DNA from: Clostridia bacterium | GTDB lineage: Bacteria > Bacillota > Clostridia > Oscillospirales > Acutalibacteraceae | Direction: 5' to 3' | Assembly (NCBI GenBank): GCA_017621885.1 | Contig: JAGASD010000022.1 | Span: 30,513 to 94,512 of the forward strand | Length of the DNA stretch: 64,000 nt | Shown here: positions 1-7,960 of the stretch, piece by piece | Layout: each line of letters opens with the position of its first letter | Numbering within the stretch: position 1 is the first letter of the stretch | Made by a program: the position numbers and the translations under genes | Notes under the pieces: model-generated | What the model was told of the DNA's origin: nothing | Database searches by the model: none | Seen by the model: only the letters and a program-made list of their open reading frames with translations

Positions 1-625
1 GCATTTTTATGGGATGGCGGATATAGTCCGAATATTTCTTAACGAGAGCTTCAATTTTATACTGTTCAAGATATGTGCTGTATTTTTCACTTTCGGTATC
101 AGCTTTAATATAAAGTGTGATTTCCGTACCGAATGAATTTTTTTCGCACTCCTCAACGGTATATCCGTCAGCACCCTCAGAAGTCCATCTGAAAGCCTTT
201 TCGGCACCGTAGGGTTTACTTACAACCTCAACCTTATCACTCACCATAAACGCCGAATAAAAGCCAACGCCAAACTGACCGATGATGTCAACGTCTTCTG
301 TTTTCTCGTTTTCGGTTTTGAAGGCAAGAGAGCCGCTTTTTGCGATTGTACCAAGGTTGTTTTCAAGCTCCGTTTCTGTCATACCGCAACCGTTATCTGC
401 GATTTTAATGAGACGTGCATCCTTATCTATATCAATGCGGATAACAAATTCGTCTTTTGTAAGTCCGACAGTTGAATCGGTGAGAGAACGGAAATAGAGC
501 TTGTCAAGAGCGTCGCTTGCATTGGAAATGAGCTCCCTTAAAAATATTTCCTTATTAGTGTAGATGGAGTTAATCATTAAATCCATCAATTTTTTTGATT
601 CTGCTTTAAACTGTTTTTTTATCAT
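1..625 (-). CDS. htpG: HtpG (Hsp90) chaperone, N-terminal part, cut by window edge
   Basis: This is the ATP-binding end of the cytosolic Hsp90 chaperone, which remodels client proteins together with the DnaK system. The 208 visible codons start at the ATG ending at 625, with GGAGGA at 637-642 as ribosome site. GHKL-ATPase motifs are plain: [14 protein letters not shown] (the N box), IADNGCGM (the G1 box) and [13 protein letters not shown] (the G2 box). The remainder lies left of base 1. The start is only 31 bases after the clpB stop, so the two chaperone genes form one operon and probably share HrcA/CIRCE control from upstream of clpB. The identity is firm from sequence; the shared regulation is inferred from spacing. 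Confidence 0.95.
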   Translation of the reverse strand, partial: MIKKQFKAESKKLMDLMINSIYTNKEIFLRELISNASDALDKLYFRSLTDSTVGLTKDEFVIRIDIDKDARLIKIADNGCGMTETELENNLGTIAKSGSLAFKTENEKTEDVDIIGQFGVGFYSAFMVSDKVEVVSKPYGAEKAFRWTSEGADGYTVEECEKNSFGTEITLYIKADTESEKYSTYLEQYKIEALVKKYSDYIRHPIKM

Positions 626-656
626 AATACATAATATCCTCCATTATATAACGAAT

Positions 657-3245
657 TTAAAGTGATGCGGAGACCTTAAGCTTCCCATCAACAAAATCTA
701 CTGTAAGGGTGGTACCGGGTGCAATATCTTCTGAAATAATTGTTTTTGCAATAAGTGTTTCAAGCTTTGTCTGCATAAATCTCTTCAAAGGTCTTGCACC
801 CATAACAGGATCATAACCCTCATTGACAAGATACTCTTTAGCACCCTCGGAAAGCTGAATCTTCAACTGTTTATCCTCAAGACGTTTTGAAATATCCTGA
901 AGCAGAAGTTCTGCGATTGCCGTAATATTATCTTTAGTAAGAGGTTTAAAGAAAACTGTCTCATCAAGTCTGTTGAGAAATTCGGGTCTGAAGCTTTGTT
1001 TTAAAAGCTGTTCAACCATTTTTCTTGATGCTTCATTTATTTCACCATCAGCGCCGATACCTTCAAGTATTATATCCGAACCCAGATTGCTTGTCAAAAT
1101 AATTATTGTGTTTTTAAAGTCTACTGTACGACCCTGACTGTCGGTAATTCTGCCGTCATCAAGAACCTGAAGAAGAACGTTGAATACATCCGGATGCGCT
1201 TTTTCAACCTCGTCAAAAAGCACAACCGCATAAGGCTTTCTGCGTACCGCCTCAGTAAGCTGACCACCTTCATCATACCCCACGTATCCGGGAGGCGCAC
1301 CAATAAGACGGGACACAGAATATTTCTCCATATACTCAGTCATATCAATTCGTACAATTGCTTTTTCATCATCAAAAAGAGCCTCTGCGAGCGCCTTTGC
1401 AAGCTCTGTTTTGCCGACACCCGTAGGACCTAAAAACAAAAACGAGCCCGTTGGTCTTTTGGGATCCTGAATACCTGCTCTTGAACGGAGAATAGCGTCA
1501 CAGACCTTTTCCACACCCTCATCCTGACCTACCACTCTTTTATGAAGAATTTTGTCAAGACCAAGAAGCTTTTCCCTTTCGCTTTCCACAAGCTTTGAAA
1601 CGGGAATACCCGTCCATCTTGCAACAATACGGGCTATTTCCTCCTCAGTTACTCTGTCACGCAGGAGTGTAGCCTTTGCTTTATTCTCAACCTCTTTTTC
1701 AGCCTCTTCGAGCTTTTTTTTCAAAAGCGGAAGCTTGCCGTATTTCAGCTCTGCAGCCTTTGATAAATCATAGCTGTTTTCAGCCTTTTCAATATCCGCA
1801 TTAACAGCATCAATTTCTTCACGTATACGCTGCAAATTATTTATATAATTCTTTTCATTTTCCCATTTCAGTTTCATTTCATTAAAGTCATCCCGAAGCT
1901 CGGAAAGTTCTTTTCTGATTTCAGAAAGATGCTCAACGGATAGCTTATCGGTCTCTTTATTAAGCGCCGCTTCTTCAATTTCCAACTGCATTATTTTTCT
2001 TGAAATCTCATCTAACTCAGTGGGCATTGAATTCATTTCTGTTTTAATAAGAGCGCAAGCCTCATCAACAAGGTCAATTGCCTTATCAGGCAAAAATCTG
2101 TCGGATATATATCTGTCCGAAAGGGTTGCGGCACAAATAAGTGCGTTATCCTGAATTTTTACACCGTGGAAAATCTCGTACCTCTCTTTAAGTCCGCGGA
2201 GTATGGCAATTGTATCCTCAACTGCAGGTTCTTTTACAAGTACAGGCTGAAAACGTCTCTCAAGAGCCGCATCCTTTTCAATATAAAGCCGATATTCGTT
2301 AAGGGTCGTAGCCCCGATACAATGAAGCTCACCCCTTGCAAGCAAGGGCTTGAGAAGGTTGCCCGCATCCATTGCGCCGTCACCCTTGCCTGCCCCCACA
2401 ATAAGGTGCAATTCATCAATGAAGAGAATAATTTCGCCATTGCTTTTCTGCACCTCATTAAGCACGGCTTTTAATCGTTCTTCAAACTCTCCGCGATATT
2501 TTGCACCCGCAATAAGCGCACCCATATCTAGAGAAAATATTGATTTGTTTTTAAGATTTTCCGGCACGTCTTCTTTTAATATTCTTAATGCGAGTCCCTC
2601 TGCAATGGCTGTTTTACCAACTCCGGGCTCACCTATAAGACAAGGATTGTTTTTAGTTTTACGTGACAAGATACGTATTACGTTGCGGATTTCATCATCT
2701 CTGCCTATAACAGGGTCCAGCTTTCTTTCTCTTGCGAGAGCCACCAAATCTCTGCCGTATTTTTTAAGAACGTCATAGGTGCTTTCAGGGTCCTCGCTCG
2801 TTACGGTGCTGTTGCCCCTTACATCTTTAAGGCACAGCAAAAAGGCTTCTTCAGTAATGTTGAATTGCTTAAAGATTTTTCCCAGCTCGGTTGAAGTATG
2901 CTCAAGCATACCCAAAACAAGATGCTCAACAGAAATGTAGCTATCCTTCATATATTCTGCTTGTTTTTCAGCTTCGTCCAAAGCCATTGCAAGGTCGTTT
3001 GAAGCAAAAACATCACCTCCGCTTACTTTAGGAAGGCGTTCAATCACTGACTGTATTTCTCTTTCAAGACCTTTAACGTCACCGCATATTTTCTCCATAA
3101 GACCGCCGATAAGACCGTCTTCCTGTTTCAGTAAAGCAAGAAGCAAATGCACCTGCTTCAACTCGCTGTTTCCGTATTCACGGGCAATGGACTGTGCAGA
3201 ATTGACAGCCTCAATGCTTTTATGTGTAAATTTCTGAAAATTCAT
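657..3245 (-). CDS. clpB: ClpB protein disaggregase (AAA+ chaperone)
   Basis: ClpB is a hexameric ring ATPase that threads aggregated proteins through its pore and works with DnaK/DnaJ/GrpE. The 862-residue product has normal family length. Visible are the Clp N-domain (about 1-145), the first AAA+ module with Walker A GEPGVGKT at 205-212 and Walker B ILFIDELH, the long M-domain coiled coil (about 400-520), which separates ClpB from ClpC/ClpA, and the second AAA+ module with GPTGVGKTE near 604 and VVLFDEVEKAH. The ATG at 3245 follows AAAGGAG. The gene is first in an operon with htpG, and a perfect CIRCE site lies 87 bases upstream, so HrcA repression lifted by heat shock is expected. Confidence 0.97.
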   Translation of the reverse strand: MNFQKFTHKSIEAVNSAQSIAREYGNSELKQVHLLLALLKQEDGLIGGLMEKICGDVKGLEREIQSVIERLPKVSGGDVFASNDLAMALDEAEKQAEYMKDSYISVEHLVLGMLEHTSTELGKIFKQFNITEEAFLLCLKDVRGNSTVTSEDPESTYDVLKKYGRDLVALARERKLDPVIGRDDEIRNVIRILSRKTKNNPCLIGEPGVGKTAIAEGLALRILKEDVPENLKNKSIFSLDMGALIAGAKYRGEFEERLKAVLNEVQKSNGEIILFIDELHLIVGAGKGDGAMDAGNLLKPLLARGELHCIGATTLNEYRLYIEKDAALERRFQPVLVKEPAVEDTIAILRGLKERYEIFHGVKIQDNALICAATLSDRYISDRFLPDKAIDLVDEACALIKTEMNSMPTELDEISRKIMQLEIEEAALNKETDKLSVEHLSEIRKELSELRDDFNEMKLKWENEKNYINNLQRIREEIDAVNADIEKAENSYDLSKAAELKYGKLPLLKKKLEEAEKEVENKAKATLLRDRVTEEEIARIVARWTGIPVSKLVESEREKLLGLDKILHKRVVGQDEGVEKVCDAILRSRAGIQDPKRPTGSFLFLGPTGVGKTELAKALAEALFDDEKAIVRIDMTEYMEKYSVSRLIGAPPGYVGYDEGGQLTEAVRRKPYAVVLFDEVEKAHPDVFNVLLQVLDDGRITDSQGRTVDFKNTIIILTSNLGSDIILEGIGADGEINEASRKMVEQLLKQSFRPEFLNRLDETVFFKPLTKDNITAIAELLLQDISKRLEDKQLKIQLSEGAKEYLVNEGYDPVMGARPLKRFMQTKLETLIAKTIISEDIAPGTTLTVDFVDGKLKVSASL

Positions 3246-3331
3246 ATAAACACACTCCTTTATTATTTCGTTTTTAGTATACCCCTATGTTTTAGCCTTT
3301 TTATGAATATATTGTGAACAAATTATTAAAA

Positions 3332-3358
3332 TTAGCACTCAGTATGCAAGAGTGCTAA
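3332..3358. promoter_or_regulatory. CIRCE element (HrcA operator)
   Basis: TTAGCACTC, nine bases, GAGTGCTAA: an exact match to the CIRCE consensus bound by the heat-shock repressor HrcA. It lies between clpB-htpG (leftward) and tex (rightward). The tex -35 box begins 14 bases to the right, so both directions could feel the repressor, but the clpB side is the usual target. The clpB core promoter could not be placed with certainty. Confidence 0.95.
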
Positions 3359-3372
3359 TTTTAGTTTTGCGG

Positions 3373-3401
3373 ATGACATTTCAATATAGTTATGGTATTA
3401 T
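3373..3401 (+). promoter_or_regulatory. sigma-A promoter of tex
   Basis: ATGACA, 17-base spacer, TATTAT (5/6 matches in each box), with TATGG just before the -10 box. It overlaps an in-frame ATG at 3392, which argues that translation starts at 3431 instead. Confidence 0.7.
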
Positions 3402-3430
3402 GTATGTATTATTACACAAAGGAAGATTCT

Positions 3431-5584
3431 ATGGATATTTTAAAAGTTTTACAAACCGAATTCAGCGTCAGCGAACCTCACATCAAAAACATTGTGGAGC
3501 TTATTGACGACGGTAATACTATACCCTTTATTGCCCGATACAGAAAGGAAATGACCGGCTCTTGCGACGACCAGAAGTTGAGAGATATAAACGACCGTCT
3601 TTCATATTTAAGAAATCTCGAAAAAAGAAAAGAAGAGGTTACTTCTTCAATTGAAGAGCAAGGGAAGCTTACGGAAGAAATTGCAGAGGCTATCGCCGCA
3701 GCCATAACGCTTGCAGAGGTTGAGGATATATACAGACCCTACAAGCAAAAAAGGAAAACCAGAGCGTCCGTCGCTAAAGAAAAAGGCTTAGAGCCTTTAG
3801 CAGAAATTCTTTTCTCATTCACATTAAAAGGTGTTGAACTTACAGAAATCGCGGCAGACTACGTCGACCCGGAAAAAGGTGTCGAAACTCCCGAAGACGC
3901 TCTCCAAGGCGCTTCAGACATCATTGCTGAACAAATTTCAGACTCTCCCGAAGCAAGAAAGGTTTTGAAGGATCTTATTTCAAAACGCGGACTTATCAAA
4001 TCCGTTGCAAAAACCGAAGAAGACAGCGTTTATTCAATGTATTACGAATATTCAGAGCCTGTCAGCAAAATCCCCTCCCACAGAATACTTGCAATCAACC
4101 GTGGAGAAAAAGAAAATTTCCTCAAGGTTACTGTTGAAATTGATGAAGATACTGCCCTTTCTTTACTGAATCAGCTCTTCATAAAAGAAGGCAGTTCTTC
4201 CACAGATTTTTGCAAGAATGCCGCTGCAGACAGCTTTTCAAGATTAATTTTCCCCTCACTTGAAAGAGAAACAAGAAACAATCTTACCGAAAAAGCAGAT
4301 GAACAAGCAATAAAAATGTTCGGAAGCAATTTAAAGCCCCTTCTTATGCAGCCACCTATCAAAAATAAGACAGTTCTTGCAGTTGACCCTGCATACAGAA
4401 CAGGCTGTAAGCTGGCAGTTGTTGACGGCAACAGTCGCGTTCTTTTCACGGGCGTTATATACCCCACTCCCCCTCAGTCAAAAATTGAAGAATCCGAGAA
4501 GCGCGTTCTTGAGCTTATAAAGAAGTACAATATTGACTGCATTTCAATCGGTAACGGTACAGCGAGTAAAGAAAGCGAAATATTCATTGCTGACACAATA
4601 AAAAAGGCACCCCATCCCGTTTCATACATGGTAGTTAACGAGGCCGGTGCTTCTGTTTACTCCGCCTCAAAATTAGGTGCAGAAGAATTCCCTGATTTCG
4701 ATGTTTCCGTACGTTCCGCGGTATCAATCGCAAGACGTTTGCAGGACCCTCTCTCAGAGCTTGTAAAAATAGAACCAAAGAGCATCGGTGTTGGTCAGTA
4801 CCAGCACGACGTGCCTCCTGCAAGACTTGAAGAATCCTTGGGAGGTGTAGTTGAAGACTGCGTAAACTCCGTTGGTGTCGACCTTAACACAGCTTCCGTT
4901 TCACTTCTTAAATATATCGCGGGTGTAAGTGCATCTACAGCCAAAAACATTGTTGCATACAGAGAAGAAAACGGCGCTTTCAATTCACGAACAGATTTGA
5001 AAAAGGTCAAAGGCCTCGGATCCAAAGCATTCCAACAGTGTGCCGGCTTCCTGCGCATCCCCGGCGGCAAAATTCCCCTCGACAACACAGGTGTTCACCC
5101 TGAAAGCTACGATGCCGCAAAGAAGCTCCTTGACCTTTTCGGTTACTCACAAAAAGACGTTGCTGACAAAGGTGCTTCAGGCATTAGCGAAAGAGCAAAG
5201 GAATACGGTATAGCAAAAGCCGCAGAAGAATGCGGTGTAGGTGCACCTACCCTTACAGATATTATAGGCGAGCTTGAAAAACCCGGCAGAGATATCCGTG
5301 ACGAATTGCCCAAGCCAATGCTCCGTTCAGATATTATGGATATGAACGATTTAAAAGAAGGTATGGAGCTTACAGGAACGGTAAGAAACGTTATCGACTT
5401 CGGTGTGTTTGTTGACATTGGTGTGCATCAGGACGGACTTGTTCACATCTCTCAGATATGCGACCGCTTCATCAAGCACCCTTCAGAGGTACTCAAAGTC
5501 GGCGAAGTTGTTAAGGTTAAGGTTTTAGGTGTTGAAACACAGAAAAAGCGTATTTCCCTTACAATGAAAGGTGTTCAACAATAA
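3431..5584 (+). CDS. tex: Tex-family RNA-binding protein with S1 domain
   Basis: Tex proteins are cytoplasmic nucleic-acid-binding proteins, relatives of eukaryotic Spt6, linked to transcription and to toxin-gene expression in some pathogens. The 717-residue product has the usual layout: an N-terminal helical Tex region, a YqgF/RNase H-like domain around 310-440 (AVDPAYRTGCKLAV), helix-hairpin-helix repeats about 490-560, and a C-terminal S1 domain from about 640 (GMELTGTVRNVIDFGVFVDI). The start at 3431 is preferred because AAAGGAAG sits just upstream and the promoter overlaps the alternative ATG at 3392. The gene is divergent from clpB across the CIRCE element and appears monocistronic. Confidence 0.95.
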   Translation: MDILKVLQTEFSVSEPHIKNIVELIDDGNTIPFIARYRKEMTGSCDDQKLRDINDRLSYLRNLEKRKEEVTSSIEEQGKLTEEIAEAIAAAITLAEVEDIYRPYKQKRKTRASVAKEKGLEPLAEILFSFTLKGVELTEIAADYVDPEKGVETPEDALQGASDIIAEQISDSPEARKVLKDLISKRGLIKSVAKTEEDSVYSMYYEYSEPVSKIPSHRILAINRGEKENFLKVTVEIDEDTALSLLNQLFIKEGSSSTDFCKNAAADSFSRLIFPSLERETRNNLTEKADEQAIKMFGSNLKPLLMQPPIKNKTVLAVDPAYRTGCKLAVVDGNSRVLFTGVIYPTPPQSKIEESEKRVLELIKKYNIDCISIGNGTASKESEIFIADTIKKAPHPVSYMVVNEAGASVYSASKLGAEEFPDFDVSVRSAVSIARRLQDPLSELVKIEPKSIGVGQYQHDVPPARLEESLGGVVEDCVNSVGVDLNTASVSLLKYIAGVSASTAKNIVAYREENGAFNSRTDLKKVKGLGSKAFQQCAGFLRIPGGKIPLDNTGVHPESYDAAKKLLDLFGYSQKDVADKGASGISERAKEYGIAKAAEECGVGAPTLTDIIGELEKPGRDIRDELPKPMLRSDIMDMNDLKEGMELTGTVRNVIDFGVFVDIGVHQDGLVHISQICDRFIKHPSEVLKVGEVVKVKVLGVETQKKRISLTMKGVQQ

Positions 5585-5587
5585 TTC

Positions 5588-5616
5588 TTTACAAACACGA
5601 TTTTGTATGGTATAAT
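5588..5616 (+). promoter_or_regulatory. sigma-A promoter of the 5653 gene
   Basis: TTTACA, 17-base spacer, perfect TATAAT. It begins immediately after the tex stop codon, so the downstream gene has its own transcription start near 5623. Confidence 0.8.
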
Positions 5617-5652
5617 TGATAAGATTTTTAATGAAAAGCGAGGTACTTAACA

Positions 5653-6531
5653 GTGCTTGAACTCAATAACGCCCTTGAACTTATAATGAAAGGTATTGAT
5701 GCACCGCTTTCTGAATATGGTTTCAAGGTAGAATATCCGGAAGGTGTAAGACCTCCCGAACTACCCGTAACCCAAAGCGGAAACAAATCAATTATTATGT
5801 ATCGCGGTGAAAACGGCCGTGTAAGACTTGAACACGAAAACGGAAAGCTTGCTCTTTTCTGTGCCCGCGCTGACGAAGAAGACACTCCCGATGACGATAT
5901 GAATCGTGTCTCACTCTCTCTTCTGGATTTAGAAGAATTCAACGAGAAGGATATTAAGTACATCTGCGGAGAATACACCGAGTCTTTGGAAAAGATTTTT
6001 TCCAAAAAATCACAATACAGCGGCAAAAAAATGCCCACACCCGTTTCAAGAACACAGGCAAAAAGCGGCGCACTCTCATATGATGCAAATACTTTGGGCA
6101 GTCGTTTCACCACAATATATCCCGAGCTTCGTGATGAATACAAATTAAACGTTGAAACATACGGTGAGTTTCTTGCTGAAGATTTCTTCTTAAACCACGG
6201 CAACACAATTGTACTCAAAACAATTGAAGAAAACGACAAAATCAAAATGCGCCAGCTCTTCAAGCTTCTTAACGACATTTATGAAGACGGCACAAACGAT
6301 ACGCAAAGCCTTGTAGGTGTCACAATCCTTGGTGAAACCCTTGCAGGTAAGCCCGAACTTTTCGAAAATGCAAAGGAATATTTCAGCGATACAATGACTG
6401 AACCTGTAACAGAGATTTACACCTATCTTTCAAAGAGCAAAAGCGCAAGAATGCGCTTACAGACCCCCCCTATTTACAAGCCTAAAAAAGATAAGAAAAA
6501 AGGCTTATTTTCATCTATGATGAATATGTAA
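5653..6531 (+). CDS. Conserved protein of unknown function, 292 aa
   Basis: I do not recognise the family. Translation starts with GTG at 5653 after GCGAGGT. The protein is acidic and soluble, with no signal peptide or membrane segment. It has a beta-rich N-terminal part (about 1-70), an acidic stretch EEDTPDDDM near residue 75, a middle part rich in Lys and Ser, and a very basic tail ending KPKKDKKKGLFSSMMNM, which might bind a membrane, ribosome or nucleic acid. It has its own promoter and terminator and is therefore monocistronic. Codon use resembles the neighbouring chromosomal genes, with no sign of transfer. No function is proposed. Confidence 0.8.
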   Translation: MLELNNALELIMKGIDAPLSEYGFKVEYPEGVRPPELPVTQSGNKSIIMYRGENGRVRLEHENGKLALFCARADEEDTPDDDMNRVSLSLLDLEEFNEKDIKYICGEYTESLEKIFSKKSQYSGKKMPTPVSRTQAKSGALSYDANTLGSRFTTIYPELRDEYKLNVETYGEFLAEDFFLNHGNTIVLKTIEENDKIKMRQLFKLLNDIYEDGTNDTQSLVGVTILGETLAGKPELFENAKEYFSDTMTEPVTEIYTYLSKSKSARMRLQTPPIYKPKKDKKKGLFSSMMNM

Positions 6532-6541
6532 AACAAAAACC

Positions 6542-6573
6542 AACGGGTTAGATGCTTGAGCATTTAACCCGTT
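6542..6573 (+). terminator. Terminator-like hairpin after the 5653 gene
   Basis: AACGGGTTA at 6542-6550 pairs with TAACCCGTT at 6565-6573, followed by the weak U-run ATTTTA. It starts 11 bases after the stop codon. Confidence 0.65.
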
Positions 6574-6609
6574 ATTTTACAACATAAGTTTCTAACATAA
6601 AAAACAACA

Positions 6610-6639
6610 AGCCTTGCAACGCTTTCGCGTTACAAGGCT
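6610..6639 (-). terminator. Rho-independent terminator of the cohesin-like gene
   Basis: A 13-bp stem with one mismatch (AGCCTTG/CAAGGCT outside, AACGC/GCGTT inside) and a TTTC loop. On the minus strand it is followed by TTGTTGTTTTTT. It lies 34 bases past the stop codon. Confidence 0.85.
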
Positions 6640-6673
6640 AAACATTTATTGATTATGAACTTGCGATTTCAAA

Positions 6674-7756
6674 TCAAACAGTTTCTTTTTTCTTTCTTGT
6701 GAGTACGAATGCTGCGCTCGCTGCTACAAATACTGTTGCCGCAAGAGCTACGCCCATATCACCTGTTTTTTCAGAACCTGTTGAAGAACCGCTTGCTGTT
6801 GTTGATGCTGAGTCTTCAGCAGTTGTATCTTCCTCTGCACCGGCAGCTGCTGTTGTCTTTTCGTCATCAGGGCCATTATTGAAGAGGCTCATAATGAATT
6901 CAATAATCATATTGAGGATGTCTTCGAACATACTGAAGTCAAGACCGAGACCGCCAAGGAATTCCTGGAAGATTTCAGAAATGTCAATGTTACCGTCTAC
7001 AAGCTGTTCAATAATATCTGTGAGCTCTGCGTTACCGAGAACGTTTGCAATAGCATCTGCGAAATCGCCGAATGTCACACCGTTACCGTTAAGCATATCT
7101 CTGATAAGCTGAAGAAGACCGTTGATATCGTCAGCACTTGTGCCTTCGCTTTCAACATCAGGCTCTGTTGTTTCAGCAGGGGGAGTATCTTCGGGGAAAG
7201 CAAAGTTTACAACTCTGTTTTCAAGAAGAAGTGTTGCTGTAATATCATTTTCATTGTTGCCGTCGTCTGTACGGAACTCATCAATGTAGAGATTAACGGA
7301 TGTTTCTGTTATTGTGGTGTCGAGAACAGCAAATGTTATGTACATAAGGTCTCTTGCCTGGTTTTTAGAAACACCGTCACCTGAAGGAATCCAAGCTAAA
7401 GCATATTCGTTATCTGTGTTTGCTTTAAGACCTGAAACGAGCATACCGTTGAAGAAGGGGTTTCCATTACCTTCGCCGTCAACAGTTCCTGCAAGACCTG
7501 CCTTTGCAACTGCAAGAACAGCAGGGTCAAATTCGAAGTATAAGTTTACACCGACGAGCTTCTGAATACCCTTAGGTGCTTTAACAACAATTGTGAATGT
7601 GTTTGTTGTAACAGAAGCAACCTGAGAAGCTGATTCTGAATAGCCGCCCTCAATAACTCTTGTAGCGAGCTCGGGTGCTGTTACCGCCATACCCATCGGT
7701 GCAATACTGATGCAAACGAGGAGGACGGAAAGGAAAATCGCAAGTACTTTTTTCAT
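6674..7756 (-). CDS. Secreted cohesin-domain-like surface protein
   Basis: A 360-residue exported protein. The start at 7756 (MKKVLAIFLSVLL) is chosen because GGAAAG precedes it and it opens a clear signal peptide ending near GMAVTA; a longer in-frame ATG at 7873 would lie upstream of the transcript start. Residues about 45-185 resemble a cohesin/carbohydrate-binding-type beta-sandwich (TIVVKAPKGIQKLVGVNLYF, then FEFDPAVLAV). A Thr/Glu-rich linker and a helical part follow, then a Ser/Thr/Gly linker. The C-terminus has TGD, a hydrophobic segment and RKKKE, the plan of a sortase-type cell-wall anchor, although the preceding residues are SEKTGD rather than LPxTG. It is probably displayed on the cell wall; the binding partner is unknown. 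Confidence 0.75.
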   Translation of the reverse strand: MKKVLAIFLSVLLVCISIAPMGMAVTAPELATRVIEGGYSESASQVASVTTNTFTIVVKAPKGIQKLVGVNLYFEFDPAVLAVAKAGLAGTVDGEGNGNPFFNGMLVSGLKANTDNEYALAWIPSGDGVSKNQARDLMYITFAVLDTTITETSVNLYIDEFRTDDGNNENDITATLLLENRVVNFAFPEDTPPAETTEPDVESEGTSADDINGLLQLIRDMLNGNGVTFGDFADAIANVLGNAELTDIIEQLVDGNIDISEIFQEFLGGLGLDFSMFEDILNMIIEFIMSLFNNGPDDEKTTAAAGAEEDTTAEDSASTTASGSSTGSEKTGDMGVALAATVFVAASAAFVLTRKKKETV

Positions 7757-7844
7757 TAATATCTTTCCTTTACATGAAATTTTGTGGCATTTACTATACC
7801 GCAGCAAGAGGGCATAGATATACCGACACTTATAACCTAAAGAG

Positions 7845-7873
7845 ATTATATTACAAACAAATTCAAATGTCAA
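7845..7873 (-). promoter_or_regulatory. Perfect-consensus sigma-A promoter of the cohesin-like gene
   Basis: On the minus strand TTGACA (7868-7873), 17 bases, TATAAT (7845-7850). Both boxes match exactly, which suggests strong expression. The untranslated leader is about 80 bases. Confidence 0.85.
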
Positions 7874-7960
7874 CAGATAATTTAACTTTTTATGTGTTTT
7901 TTCCTCTGTTTTTTATTATTAATGTATCACAAATCTCTATCTGTTACAAGGAGTATTTGC

